DNA of 64,000 nucleotides from Eleginops maclovinus (taxonomy: Eukaryota; Chordata; Actinopteri; Perciformes; Eleginopidae). This document shows, piece after piece, positions 44,150 to 55,791 of the stretch; position 1 is the stretch's first letter, and the number at the start of each line of letters is the position of its first letter. The notes under the pieces were generated by a model, which worked only from the letters and a program-made list of their open reading frames with translations, searched no databases and was not told the DNA's origin. A program made the position numbers and the translations under genes. The stretch is taken from NCBI RefSeq assembly GCF_036324505.1, contig NC_086360.1, positions 4,968,546 to 5,032,545 on the forward strand. The letters run 5' to 3'.

Positions 44150-46458
44150 CCATCTATCCATCCATCCATCTTCTCCCGCTTATCGGTCAGGGTCGCGGAG
44201 GTAACAGTTCCAGCAGAGAGCCCCAAACGTTCCTTTCCCTGGCCACATCAACCAGCTCTAACTGGGGGAATCCAAGGCGCTCCCAGGCCAGCAAACAGAT
44301 ATAATCCCTCCACCTGGTCCTAGGTCTACCCCTCGGTCTCTTCCCAGCTGGAAGTGCCTGGAACACCTCCCTAGGGAGGCGCCCAGGTGGCATCCTCACT
44401 AGGTGCCCGAACCACCTCAACTGGCTCCTTTCAACGCGAAAGGAGCAGCAGTTCTACTCCGAGTCCCTCCCGGATGACTGAACTTCTCACCTTATCCCTA
44501 AGGGAGATGCCAGCCACCCTGCGGAGAAATCCCATTTCGGCCGCTTGTATCCGCGATCTCGTTCTTTCGGTCATGACCCATCCTTCATGACCATAGGTGA
44601 GGGTAGGAACGAAGATGGCCCGGTAGACAGAGAGCTTTGCCTTCTGGCTCAGCTCTCTTTTCGGCACAACGGTGCGGTAAAGCGACTGCAGTACCGCTCC
44701 CGCTGCTCCGACTCTCCGACCCATCTCACGCTCCATTGTTCCCTCACTCGAGAACAAGACCCCGAGATACTTGAACTCCTTCATTTGGGGTAAGGCCTCA
44801 TTCTCCACCTGGAGTGGACTGTCCATCGGTTTCCTGCTGAGAACCATGGCCTCAGATTTGGAGGTGCTGATCCTCATCCCAGTCGCTTCACACTCTGCCG
44901 CGAACCGATCCAGTGAGTGCTGAAGGTCACAGACTGATGAAGCCATTAGGATCACATCATCTGCAAAAAGCAGTGGTGCAATCCTTAGCCCACCGAACTG
45001 CAGACCCCCTCCCCCACGACTACGCCTCGAAATCCTGTCCATGAGTATCACAAACAGGATTGGTTACAAAGCGCAGCCCTGGCGGAGGCCAACCCTCACC
45101 GGAAATCGGTCCGACGTGCTACCGAGGACCCGGACACAGCTCTCGCTTTGAGAGTACAGAGATTGGATGGCCCTGAGTAGAGACCCCCTCACCCCATACT
45201 CCCGCAGCACCTCCCACAGTATCTCCCTGGGAACCCGGTCATACGCCTTTTCCAAATCCACAAAGCACATGTAGACCGGATGAGCGTACTCCCATTCCCC
45301 CTCCAGGATCCTTGCGAGAGTGAAAAGCTGGTCCGTCGTTCCACGACCAGGACGAAAACCGCATTGTTCCTCTTCAATCTGAGGTTCGACAATCGGCCGG
45401 ACCCTCCTTTCCAGCACCTTAGAGTAAACTTTCCCTGGGAGGCTGAGTAATGTGATGCCTCTGTAATTGGCACACACCTTCTGATCCCCCTTTTTAAAAA
45501 GAGGAACCATCACCCCGGTCTGCCACTCCTTCTGTACTGTTTCCGACTTCTACGCAATGTTGATGAGACGTGTCAACCATGACAGTCCCTCAACACCCAG
45601 AGCCTTCAGCATTTCTGGGCGTATCTAATCCACCCCGGGGCTTTGCCACTGTGAAGTTGTTTGACTACATCAGTGACTTCCCCCCATGAGGTTGGAGTTG
45701 ATCCCCCTTCATACTCCAGCACTGCCTCTAACATAGAGGGCGGAGTTGTCGGGTTCAGGAGCCCCTCTAAGTGTTCTCTTCCACCACCCTAACACACTAT
45801 CAGTTGAGGTCAACAGCGTCCCATTCTTACTGTGCACAGCTTGGATGGTTCCCTGCTTCCCCCTCCTGAGGTGTCGGACGGTTCTCCAGAACAACTTTGG
45901 TGCCGACCGAAAGTCCTTCTCCATGGCTTCTCTGAACTTCTCCCACACCCGCTGCTTTGCCTCGGCCACGGCTACAGCTGCTGCCCTTCGGGCCCGTTGA
46001 TACCTTGCAACTGCGTCAGGAGTACCCAGGGATAACATATCCCGGAAGGCCTCCTTCTTCAGTCGGACGGCTTCCCTGACCACCGGTGTCCACCAGGAGG
46101 TTCGAGGGTTACCGCCCCTTGAGGCACCCAAGACCTTGAGACCACAGCTCCACGCCGGAGCTTCAGCAATGGAGGCTTTGAACACCGCCCACTCTGGTTC
46201 AATGTCCCCAGCCTCCACAGGGATGCGTGAAAAGCTCCGCCGGAAGTGTGAGTTGAAGGCCTCCTGGGCTTGGGATTCCTCCAGGCGTTCCCAGTTCACC
46301 AGCACTACACGTTTGGGCTTACCAAGTCTTTCCAGAGGCTTCCCCTGCCACTCGACCCAACTCACCAGTTGATCAGTTGACAACTCCGCCCCTCTCTTCA
46401 CCGAGTGTCCAAAACATGCGGCCTCAGGTCCGATGATACGATAACAAAATCATTTGTA
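44150..46458 (-). mobile_element. RTE/Rex3-like LINE, copy A, 5' truncated
   Basis: Non-LTR retrotransposon on the minus strand. Its 3' end is a GGAT/GATG-type tetranucleotide tail (44,150-44,170), as in RTE-type fish LINEs. It runs from the C-terminal end of the endonuclease (DFVIVSSDLRPHVLD near 46,450) through the linker and the complete reverse transcriptase region to the C-terminus. The 5' end stops inside the endonuclease, the usual result of incomplete reverse transcription. The family name is inferred from memory of these proteins; the LINE identity is certain. Confidence 0.88.
44187..46450 (-). pseudogene. LINE polyprotein remnant: linker, reverse transcriptase, C-terminus
   Basis: Segments in order on the minus strand: linker (46,401-45,709), reverse transcriptase fingers with NYRGITLLSLPGK and FRPGRGTTDQ (45,513 onward), first catalytic Asp in FVDLEKAYDRVP, LRQGCAL, catalytic LFADDVILM near 44,975, and the C-terminal RWFGHLVRMPPGRLP domain ending at 44,187. 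Breaks: a base loss just upstream of VKRGAEL, stops and a frame change between 45,709 and 45,514, a TAA in place of a Ser codon after QGCAL (about 45,064), and a frame change near 44,425. It cannot give a full protein. Confidence 0.88.
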
Positions 46459-48369
46459 AGTCCTTTAAAAAAACGTTAGCCAAATTATATGTGATGTAAC
46501 ATGAGTTTGAAAAGCCCTCTGGCAGCTTTACTTTTTCTGCCTCTCATGGTGGTCTGATCGCAGATAGAACTCTACAGTGACTCTTTACTGCCTCTAGAGG
46601 AACAAGGGGTATTAAATGCCAGGACACGCCGCAGCTAGTCAGTTATCATGCTAATTTCAGTAGATATGCTTGCAAAACAACATAGAAATCTTTAAAATAA
46701 CCTTAACACTGAAACCTATTCACTCTAATAATATATGCATATACATGCAGTGTTTTAATGTGAGGTTGTTTCAAATAAAATCCCTATTTTTTAATTCAAT
46801 TGTGAGAATTTTTGAGGGCACGATGTAATAGATACAATCAATTTTAAGACCGAAATGTAAAAGATCAAGTAAATGAGTGTTAAAAGGGGTGATAATTGAA
46901 CACAACCTTGGGTTTGGAAGAAAAACTTTGAGTAACTTGCAGGTAATGTGAGAAATAGAACTTTTAACAGAATTTGACCGTAGAACTGTGAACCATATGT
47001 CAGAGTTTAAGTGGTTTGACCATCAATGTGCCCGCACCCTACTCTCCAACATTGTTTTTTATACGTTTTTTCTGGTTTTCATAATGTTATCGATTGGCTA
47101 CATTGTCAGACAGCATGATGGGTCAGCTGTCTTGTGAAAGTTCTGACAGAAAAAGAGAAAAAGAAAAAGGCACCGCTAATTTTTAAGCCTTCACTCTATA
47201 CTACTCTCTTCTCAGCTGATTGAAAACTTTGGATGTTGAGTCCACATGTTCACACGTATGGTGTGATATTGGTTTGGCTTGATACGCTGCAGAGAATTAA
47301 CTCTAAAAATCATATTAACTTGACATTTTTTGAATTTACAGAGTTTTTATTCTCTGCTGTGGCTGTTTACAGCTCTTAGGGTTAAACCTGCTCCAACCAT
47401 CTAATATGAATCTTCTTTTTACTATCTTTTTTCTCTTTTCCTCTGGTTTCTCATCCCTCCTCTTGTTCTTCATGTCTCCCTCACTCTCTCCTCCCTCTGC
47501 TCCGGCCTTCACTGCTAATTAGTTTCAGAGGGAGAGGGCTAAAATGGGGGCAAGACAGATGAAAAGAGAGAGAGAAAGAGAGAGAGAATACAGAAAGCAT
47601 AGCGAAAAAGAAAATGGAGAGTTTACTAAAAATGATATTTACTGATATTTAATACTACTGCACGGGTAGTGCCAGAAGTACTGATGTGATCTTCTGATAC
47701 CACTGTGACATTACAGTAGGCCTATTAGGACTGCTAGTTCTGTTTCTACTGATGGTTCTATAATTGTGCCATCACCACTACTATAACTGCTACTACTTAC
47801 TCTAAAACTCTTACATTTATACCTTGTTTGCCCACAAACATGTGGTCACTTCGAGCGAGGGGCACACTTAAAAACTGGAAGGTATGTAAACTCAGAGCAC
47901 TGCTGAAATGTACTGATTTGATATTCAGAGCTCCAAAGGCAGTGAATGTATGAAAGTTACTTTTTTTATATTATTAAATGTTTGGCTACCTAACTATCTT
48001 ACATTTTCTTTCAGCCCTATTGTTAGCTTTGGCCAAAATGTTGTTACAGGCTATGACGTTGCATCATAAATACAGTATATCTTTCAGTGTCATCCTCACT
48101 GAACGAATAGGGACTACTTAGGTATCCTAAATATCAATAGTGTTTTATTTTTTCGTGAACTTGCCCCTTTTTCAAATAATGTAAAAATGCTCTGTTTATT
48201 CAAACAAAAATGCAAGTCAACTGGATGGTCATTCATAATGTTTTTAACCTCCCTGATCTCCTATGTGTTTCCTTATTAATTTTATGTATTTTTTTGCGCC
48301 CTGTCATTCGCCTTGTGTATGTTTGAAAATGTCAACTTTAGCATCAGATTTCAGACCATACCATACTCA
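46459..48369. other. No gene recognised
   Basis: Anonymous AT-rich sequence with a short CT-rich patch followed by a GA-rich patch (about 47,420-47,590). No repeat ends or splice-flanked frames stand out. Confidence 0.5.
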
Positions 48370-48420
48370 GTGTATGCTATGAAAAACTTCCTGTGGGATT
48401 AACAAATTACTTATCACAGT
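48370..48420 (+). mobile_element. LINE-type 3' end fragment
   Basis: CTTCCTGTGGGATTAACAAA then TTACTTATC, a drifted fish LINE 3' end. Tentative. Confidence 0.35.
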
Positions 48421-49469
48421 TGTTGAAAAATTGTGCAATTGTGATAATTAAAAACATTTGGATTTTAGGTCATGTTTTTTTTGATAAAATATGGTTAGCA
48501 TAGCCTATGACACCTCAAAATAAAATGAAAGTTGTAGAGTTTTTGCTTTTGCACGTATTTATTTGTTTATACTGTATCATTATTGGTACTTTTCCAGTGA
48601 TCCATCAGTAATGATCCTGGGTCATATCTGATAACACTGAATTGCCCAAAAATACACAAAATACACCTTTCTCTAATCCATTACTAAAGAGATGCCTTTA
48701 CCTGTATTAAGTAATGGGGTGTACTCCATATTATTATTATTATTATAAAATGTTAATGTTTAATTCTACTACTAATGCTTAATGGTGGAATGTAAGTAAG
48801 CATTTGCTATACTTGAGAACAAATTTGGGATACATTCCCCTTCTACTTCACTACATCTCGTAGGGAAATGTTCTATTTTTTACTCAACTACATTTATTCG
48901 ATGTTGCGTTACATTAAAAATATACAATTATATTGGATTTCTGCATAGAAAACTAGTTTATAAAATATGTATCTTCATTGTACATATAAGTACAGCAGAA
49001 ATGATCAGTCAGTTGACTGAAAGCCAATTGGCAACTTTGATTGGTGTGTCGTTTATCATGATAGAAAATGGCTCCAGCTTTGGAAATCTGAAGATGTGCT
49101 CCTTTTGATGGTAATCATTTGACTTATTTTTTATCTTGACACATTGAAATCGTTAAGGCTATTTATTTATCTCCACACACTTACTTCAGTGACATTTTCA
49201 GCAAAGGACTTTTTTTTACAGTATGGTAAAAATACTTTTACTTCAGCAAAGCCACTGCTGATATTACTTCTACAAATATATTTACAAATATTTTCCACTA
49301 TTAAACTATACTTTAAAATGAAATGTTCTATCTGTTGGTCAACTATTTGATGGATTTCCAGGAAAGACATTTATTTTCCCCTCAGGATGAATCATACTTA
49401 CGTCCCTTTGACCCTGTAGTTCCACCATGATGTAGAAATGTGTGATTTTTTATCAAATCTAACTATATA

Positions 49470-49545
49470 TATTTAATACACAGTAACACATGTGTTCATT
49501 TCGCAGTCTGGGATCAATAAATATTCTTATCTTATCTTAAAACAA
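49470..49545 (+). mobile_element. LINE-type 3' end fragment with pentanucleotide tail
   Basis: GTCTGGGATCAATAAATATT followed by CTTATCTTATCTTA, the common fish LINE/SINE 3' end with its short tandem tail. Confidence 0.5.
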
Positions 49546-50428
49546 ATACAACATAACACATTTAATTAAAGTCAACGTTTCAATTTCTTCAGTTTAGCAC
49601 CATAATCAGAAAATGAATTGATCCATTTCTTTGGTAACTGCACAAAGCTGTCAGTGTGGCTGACTTTTTTTCAAGAACCGTTTTAAAACTCATAAACAAG
49701 AAACTTTGATAAATGAGAGAACATTTTGCACAGCCACAGCCATTAACGCAAAACAAGAATAAGTCAAAAACAATGAAAAAAAAAGCAATTCAAGGAAAAA
49801 AATACTGTGTAAGACGGGGATCTCTCCTCTCAGTTAGGACTCTAATTGGACGATGAGAGGTGTCCGAGGGGCCCGCTGAGGGTGTTTGGTGTGTGTGTTG
49901 GCGGCATGTATATCAGTGTGTGTGTCAGCATTTCGATTTTCTCGCAGCATCCCCTCTCTCTTTTCTCTTTACTTGTGAGGAAGAGGTGTCACCACAGTTA
50001 CGGTTGCCGGCGGTGACAGGACAGCAGCTGCTCTCTCTCTCTCCCCCCTTTTCTCCCTCTGTCTCTCTCCCTCCTCATGGCTCCGGATGAACGAAACTCA
50101 GGGGAAATCATCACTATGTTTACTCCGACCCCCCTCCCAAGCCACCCACCGTCTCTGTCCTATAACCCCCTGCTGCCTAGGCCCCTTCAAACCACCCCCC
50201 CATCTCTGTTTTCCGCCCCATGATGGTGGTTGTTAGACAGATAGACAGCAACCCACCCCCCCCCCACCTGCGCCTCCACTCTCTCTTGTAAATTTGTGAC
50301 CTCCGCTGGCATCCGAAGAAAGTAAGAAGGAAGAGATAGAGGGGGGAAAATGGCCGGCAATTGCCGTTGATGTGAGGAAGGAGGAGTAAGGGGGAAGTTA
50401 AAGGCCAGACAATTGGTGGTGAGGGATG

Positions 50429-50429
<1 letters not shown>

Positions 50430-50463
<34 letters not shown>
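50430..50463 (+). repeat. (G)34 homopolymer
   Basis: Uninterrupted run of 34 G followed by AGGGGAG. It produces spurious poly-Gly and poly-Pro frames. Strong potential for four-stranded DNA and for sequencing-length error. Confidence 0.95.
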
Positions 50464-50464
<1 letters not shown>

Positions 50465-50899
50465 GGGGAGAGAAAGAGGCCTTGAGAGGGCGATCAATGC
50501 AATGTTCACCTGCCGTCCAACTCCCCAATTTAAAGAGAAGGAGCGCTAACGATTTCCCCGGACGGCTCCTCCGGACTGATGGAGCCCGAGAGGAGAGGAG
50601 GCGCAGAGAAAGTAGAAAAATTAAGCCTCAGCTCAACAATGCATATAGATGGGAGCGAGGCTATGAGAAAATTAGCTTTTAATGGTGAAATGCATGTAGT
50701 TAAAACACAAACAAAGGCGGAAAATAGCTTTTAATATGTGGGGGTGAGAGAAGAAGTGGATGCAAAATGAGGTTTTTAAGCGGGAATGCATACAGATGGG
50801 GAAGAAATTACTGGGCAATTGGTGAACTGCATACAAAGAGAGGAATTTGGTTTTTATTGCAACAATGTATGTTAAACAGAAAGACTTGGCCCATTTCTT

Positions 50900-51245
50900 T
50901 GGTATACTGTAAGTAATGTGAGGCTATAAACAAACTACATCTCCGTTGCATTTCTTCATGTGACCACTGCTAAGCTAAAGAAGGGTAATGTTCGGCGTTG
51001 ACGTTTAGTATAGTCTCATTTAGTCACTTTGTTAGCAACCACTATTTTTACGACACACAGAAAGCTTCGGAAATTCACAGGTAGGGTGTTGTATGATGTA
51101 TTTTATGTCGTTATGTGAAAATATCTTCAGCTTGTGTTATCCACAGACCCTATTTCAGGCATCAAACCAAAAACAAGAAGTCGTCAAATATACCTCATTT
51201 CCGGGTCTCACTCTTTAATGGACCACTCTATGGGAGGCACGTAAA
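50900..51245 (+). repeat. Dispersed repeat family F2, forward copy
   Basis: Matches 23,960-24,400 in the same order: GCTATAAACAAACTA, GCTAAGCTAAAG, TTAGCAACCAC, CCACAGACCCTATTTCA, CCGGGTCTCACTCTTTAATG. Its 3' portion is the start of the tandem duplication at 51,205. Confidence 0.55.
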
Positions 51246-51634
51246 AAAATATTATATAATCAATGACCATGTACCAACCTCCCAGGAGAAGATACTTAGA
51301 AATATTTTTTATCAAACCTTTAACAAATAAGCACATACTCTCCATTTCTGATTCAACTTATACTATTGCAGCATCTATGCTAACCTTGTTGTTTAAAGGA
51401 ACACACCTGAATCTCCGTAGTCTCACTCTTTAATGGACCACTCTATGGGAGGCACGTAAAAAAATATTATATAATCAATGACCATGTACCAACCTCCCAG
51501 GAGAAGATACTTAGAAATATTTTTTATCAAACGTTTAACAAATAAGCACATACTCTCCATTTCTGATTCAACTTATACTATTGCAGCATCTATGCTAACC
51601 TTGTTGTTTAAAGGAACACACCTGAATCTCCGTA
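51205..51634 (+). repeat. 215-bp tandem duplication (2 copies)
   Basis: Unit 51,205-51,419 is repeated at 51,420-51,634. By eye there is one substitution (CCTTTAAC against CGTTTAAC at the 51,323/51,538 pair). The unit begins at GTCTCACTCTTTAATGG, the end of an F2 repeat copy. Near identity implies a very recent event or an assembly duplication. Confidence 0.93.
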
Positions 51635-52780
51635 GCCAGTATCTTATCACTGGACAATGTGTTTCAGATGCAAATGCAATACTTAAAGCCTGATCAGATG
51701 TATTTTTATTTGAAAAGGAACTAAAATGCAACAATGGATACTTTTTTCTTGGGTCTTACCGCATGAACAGGCCTACGGGGTTGGAAGCACCCTGATTCTC
51801 ATCGGCCTGACACAGGGTCTCAAACAATATATTTTATGGAAAGCCTCGGTCACTTTTTAACAGCCACCTGCCTGCCAATCACCATGATATAAATACAGTG
51901 TAATGTCTCACGGTCCTTATCCGTGTACGTCGATATGTAATTCAGTACAGTGTTAGTCTCAGTCCGTACTCTTCTACTGTGTTGAATGTCAATACTTCTG
52001 TGTAGAAATGTCAGCAGACTAATTCCTGGGCATCTACAGGACCTGGTGGCCTCAGTGATTCTGAATTTGAATTGACTGTGTGTCATTGTCATAATATCAA
52101 AACTATAATAAGACACAGTGATATATGTGACCACCCCTCCTACTCCCCCTTGCTCTGCTTTTGACACATGTAACTATTCATGTTCCAGCTCGCCTGCCCC
52201 GACCTGTCAGCCCTGTCAATATGATTATTCCTCTCTCTAATTGCAGTCAGATAGAAGGAGGAGGAGGAAGGACAAGGAGGTGGAAAATAAAACAAGAAGG
52301 GGAAGGTGATAATTGTTGCTGTAGATGAGAAAAAGACTTGCAGACTTTATTGGCGGGTCAATGTGGTTGACGTTTTGACCATGACTCCCCAGCCTTTCAT
52401 TGAACTTCTGGAGCCCTATTCTGCTCATTTTCAGGTTCATATTGGTATTTTGTGCCTCTACGGCGACATGTCTCCATGCTTTAATGTTCAAAAAGCTCTT
52501 TATTTTTATCATACTTACTGCAGCACCTCTTTTGAGCCTCTGTCTTAAACCAGAGCCGAGTCTGCTCTGATTGGTTAGCTGGCCACCCCTTTGTGATTGG
52601 TCAACTGCTTGAAGATGTGTCGGAAATGTCCCTCCCCTTAGCCTATCACGTACAATGTTTTGGAGCGCTAGCTATTAAAGAGCAAGTGTAACATAGCGAT
52701 GTCGTTATGTTGCAAAAGTAAACAAAATACTTCAGTGGAGGTATTTCAGGCGGGGGGGGGGGCGGGGAGTCCCTCTGGAG

Positions 52781-55735
52781 CAGTGGCGATTTCTCTAAGA
52801 CTTCAAGGGAAGCTCAGCTTCCTCTAAAATGTCAAAAATTAAATGGTCAAATATGTACTGTTGTGTTAACATTTAATTGACTACAAATGTGTTAGAAGAC
52901 GTTCATCTCGAAGACGAGTTCGTTCAGAATCACCTACTTATCACAAGTCGACTGACTCGATTTTGTTAACTTCTCATACATTCCCGTAACGTCAATGCAT
53001 TTGCCCGTACAAGCCGAGCTTCCATCCGCATTTTCATTGCCTCGAAACTCGACGTCATTGGATAAATGCCACAATTTTGTCCCGCCCCCGGACGGTCAGC
53101 GTCTCTGGGGGTGGATGGAGTGGTAGGCTGGCCTCGGCTAGCCTGGACGCTGGGCTTCCGCATGATGATTGGAGGATCAGTCGAAAAGCTGAATCACTTT
53201 TTGATTGACAGCTATTTTGAGATCCATGGTCACTTGAGCATTTGGGAGCTCAGACCCATCGCAGATTTTGCAAGTGAAGTCAAAAGACAAACTATTTGCT
53301 TGGCGAAATTGCTTGACCATTTCCATTGTTCATTTCTTACACTGTAAGTAAAACACACACATCGTATTTCGTTGTTTCAGTTTAACATAATTCCCACATT
53401 TCCTTGTTCGAGTTTAATATCGTTTTGTTAGTTTGTTCATTCATCCATACTGTTGGCTAGGTCAGAGTGAACTAGCCAGCTAGTAAGTTGCACACGATGG
53501 CAGATAATGCTAATATTGTCGACCTGATTTTGGCGAAGCCATTTGAGAGTCCTCCTTACGAGGAGAAACTTAGAATTAAACAGCAGGGCAGATCAACACC
53601 TGATAGATTTGGTGGAAAAAGTAGGGAAAAGTAACAGATCTTTTCAGCTCTCCTGGTATGACAAAGTTAGCTGGCTGACTGGAAGTGCTGTGACAAAGAA
53701 AGTGTACTGTTGGCCATGTCTCTTGATGAAATCATCTCAGGGATGTGTTGTCTGGTCAAAATTGGGTTTTGGGGATCTGTCTAACTTTGACAGGGCATGT
53801 TAAAGTCATGAAAAGAGCACTCGCATTCAAGTGGCAAAACATAATCAGGCAGTCAAACAAAACAGGGCCTTCCTAGACCGCCTTATTGATGTGACTTCCT
53901 TGCTTGGCCGGCAGGAGCTATCATTTAGGGGAAATGACTTGACCTGTGCTCTTGCAGCCACTGTTTCTGATGAGATCCGAGATACAATTCAGGATGCTCC
54001 CTTTTTTGGATGGCAAGTGGATGAAACAACTGATATTGCTTGCCATGCCCAACTCTCTGTCATTGTTCGCTATGTTGATCGTGCAGGTAGAATTCAGGAG
54101 CGCTTTATCGTTTTTTTTATGTTTCTTGGGGGCGAGATGCTCAGTCTGTTTTTGAAGTATTAAATGGAAACATGCAGGGCTACAATTTTAGGGATAAACA
54201 CGTGGCACAGACATACGATGGGGCTGCTGTCATGGCTTCAGCCCTCAATGGTCTGCAGGCCAAAGTGAAGGCAATTGCTCCAAGTGCAATGTTTGTGCAT
54301 TGCTGTGCACACAGACTTAATCTGGTGCTGTCACAAGGGGCTAAAGGCTTGTCTGAGTGCAGAATATTTTTTGCATCACTCTCTGGGTTTGCCACATTTT
54401 TCTACAAATCCACAAAGAGGACACATTTTCTTGAGTCTGCAGGCTGTTCAAGGTTGCCCAGAAACGCTCCTTGTCCGTTTCCATTCAGTTTAAACACTCC
54501 CAAAAACCCCAGGACACAGATGATTCGTTTCCATGAAGTTTACTGGGAATCTTGTGAAACTGTAAACACAAAACAATGAGATACGATCAAGCTAACCAAA
54601 TAGCAAGCAATGGTAAAGCGGAAAGCTAACTTTAGCACTAACTTAGCCTAGCAACACAATTAGCGTCTTAGCCGTCTGAATATACTCGCAAACTCAAAAT
54701 ACTTGACGACATAAGGTTATAACAGGCATTAATACTTACAGACGTTGCCTTAGCAAAGAGAGAGAAAGAATAGCCTTTAACTGAGGAGCTGATGACTGGA
54801 CGTGCTCACGCAACTGTATCTGATCGCGGCATGGCAAATGTACTTCCTGTCTCCCAGAATGCACTGCTTTTATATTGCCATGGTTGCGAAAATAAATAAA
54901 TCGCATTAAACTATGATAGCAGAGTAACAAACACATTTCTAAAAATAACACATGGGATTGTGCCAATTCCATTCTCTTCTTGCTTTTGTCAAAGAGAAGC
55001 AGTCAGAGGGGGATTTTCAGGCTGTTTATGACTAAGCAGCAGGTCTCACATCCGACCCATGAAATGAGCCCATGAGAAAGCGCCGTCTCTCCCAATTCCA
55101 GGATCCCCAGGAGCGCTACAGAAGTCTGTACATGGTCATCCTTGACAATATCATGGAGCAGATTCCTCTGCGTTTTTCAAATTTGGAAAGTTTGCGCTAG
55201 TCAATCCAGGGAAGTTTGATGAGATGAGAGAAGGGTTTCCAGAGGAGGCATTCCAGAGTGTCATGGAAAGTTATGGCCAATACTTTGATTCAGGTAGACT
55301 GAGGTTTGAACTTCAAGTCCTGTATTCAAATCAGGACTTGCAGGGTAACAGGTGAAAGCTGTGTGATTTCTTGGTTTTTCTAAAAGACATGGAGTTGGAC
55401 AGTGCAACGCCCCAGGTGTACAAACTGTTATCATTAGTGGCAACAATTGGAGTTACATCTGTGGCTGTAGAAAGGAGCTTCTCCAGTTTAAAAAGGCTTA
55501 AATCTTACACCCGCAACACAATGGGCCAAGACCGTCTAAGCAGCCTAGCTCTGCTGGCCATTGAGAGGACACTGGTCAAGTCCCTGGAAAAGACGCCTAC
55601 TTGGTACGACAGGGTCACAGACCATTTTCTTGAAAAGGAACGAAGGGCAGAATTTAGGTATAAATAAACTGACAACTTTTATGATGTAGGCCAACAATGA
55701 GCTTCCCCTCTTTGAAAGACCAGCAGCCGCCACTG
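52781..55735 (+). mobile_element. hAT element, ZMYM1/DUF4371-like, decayed (2,955 bp)
   Basis: Exact 8-bp target duplication CTCTGGAG at 52773-52780 and 55736-55743. The ends are inverted for CAGTGGCG and again share a GGGAAGCTC block about 25-30 bp in, although the intervening sequence differs. It encodes the remains of a hAT transposase on the plus strand. A non-coding stretch at about 54,580-55,100 interrupts the coding region and may be a further insertion. Confidence 0.9.
53497..55667 (+). pseudogene. hAT transposase pseudogene (TTF finger/DUF4371/dimerisation)
   Basis: The likely start is the ATG at 53,497 (MADNANIVDLILAKPFESP); a frame change follows near 53,590. The TTF-type finger region reads YCWPCLLM, then a TAA interrupts before SHEKSTR. 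KHNQAVKQNRAFLDRLID and LSFRGND follow, after which tens of residues usual in relatives are missing. The blocks WQVDETTDIACHAQL (first acidic site), YDGAAVMAS and HCCAHRLNL come next, in another frame. The dimerisation domain SVAVERSFSSLKRLKSYTRN lies in a third frame at 55,371-55,667. Several frameshifts, stops and deletions make it non-functional. Confidence 0.88.
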
Positions 55736-55791
55736 CTCTGGAGGGAAACTATTTAACACAATACAGGAAAGCCCATAAAAGGGCCTTTTAA

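Larger units (their letters stand above)
52408..55791 (+). mobile_element. TTAA-type MITE family F1, split by a hAT insertion
   Basis: Left half 52,408-52,780: TTTTCAGGTTCATATTGGTAT, GTTCAAAAAGCTCTTTATT, GATTGGTTAGCTGG, TCACGTACAATG. Right part 55,736-55,791, ending AAAAGGGCCTTTTAA. The two halves join across the 8-bp target duplication of the nested hAT element, giving a normal MITE of about 420 bp. Confidence 0.75.

Noticed and set aside
45746..46372. Plus-strand frames over LINE copy A
   Set aside because: Antisense shadows of the LINE linker coding region.
50177..50528. Poly-Pro and poly-Gly frames
   Set aside because: Caused by the 34-base G run.
52966..53347. Frames at the left end of the ZMYM1-like hAT element
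   Set aside because: They lie upstream of the recognised transposase start and show no domain; probably element leader sequence.
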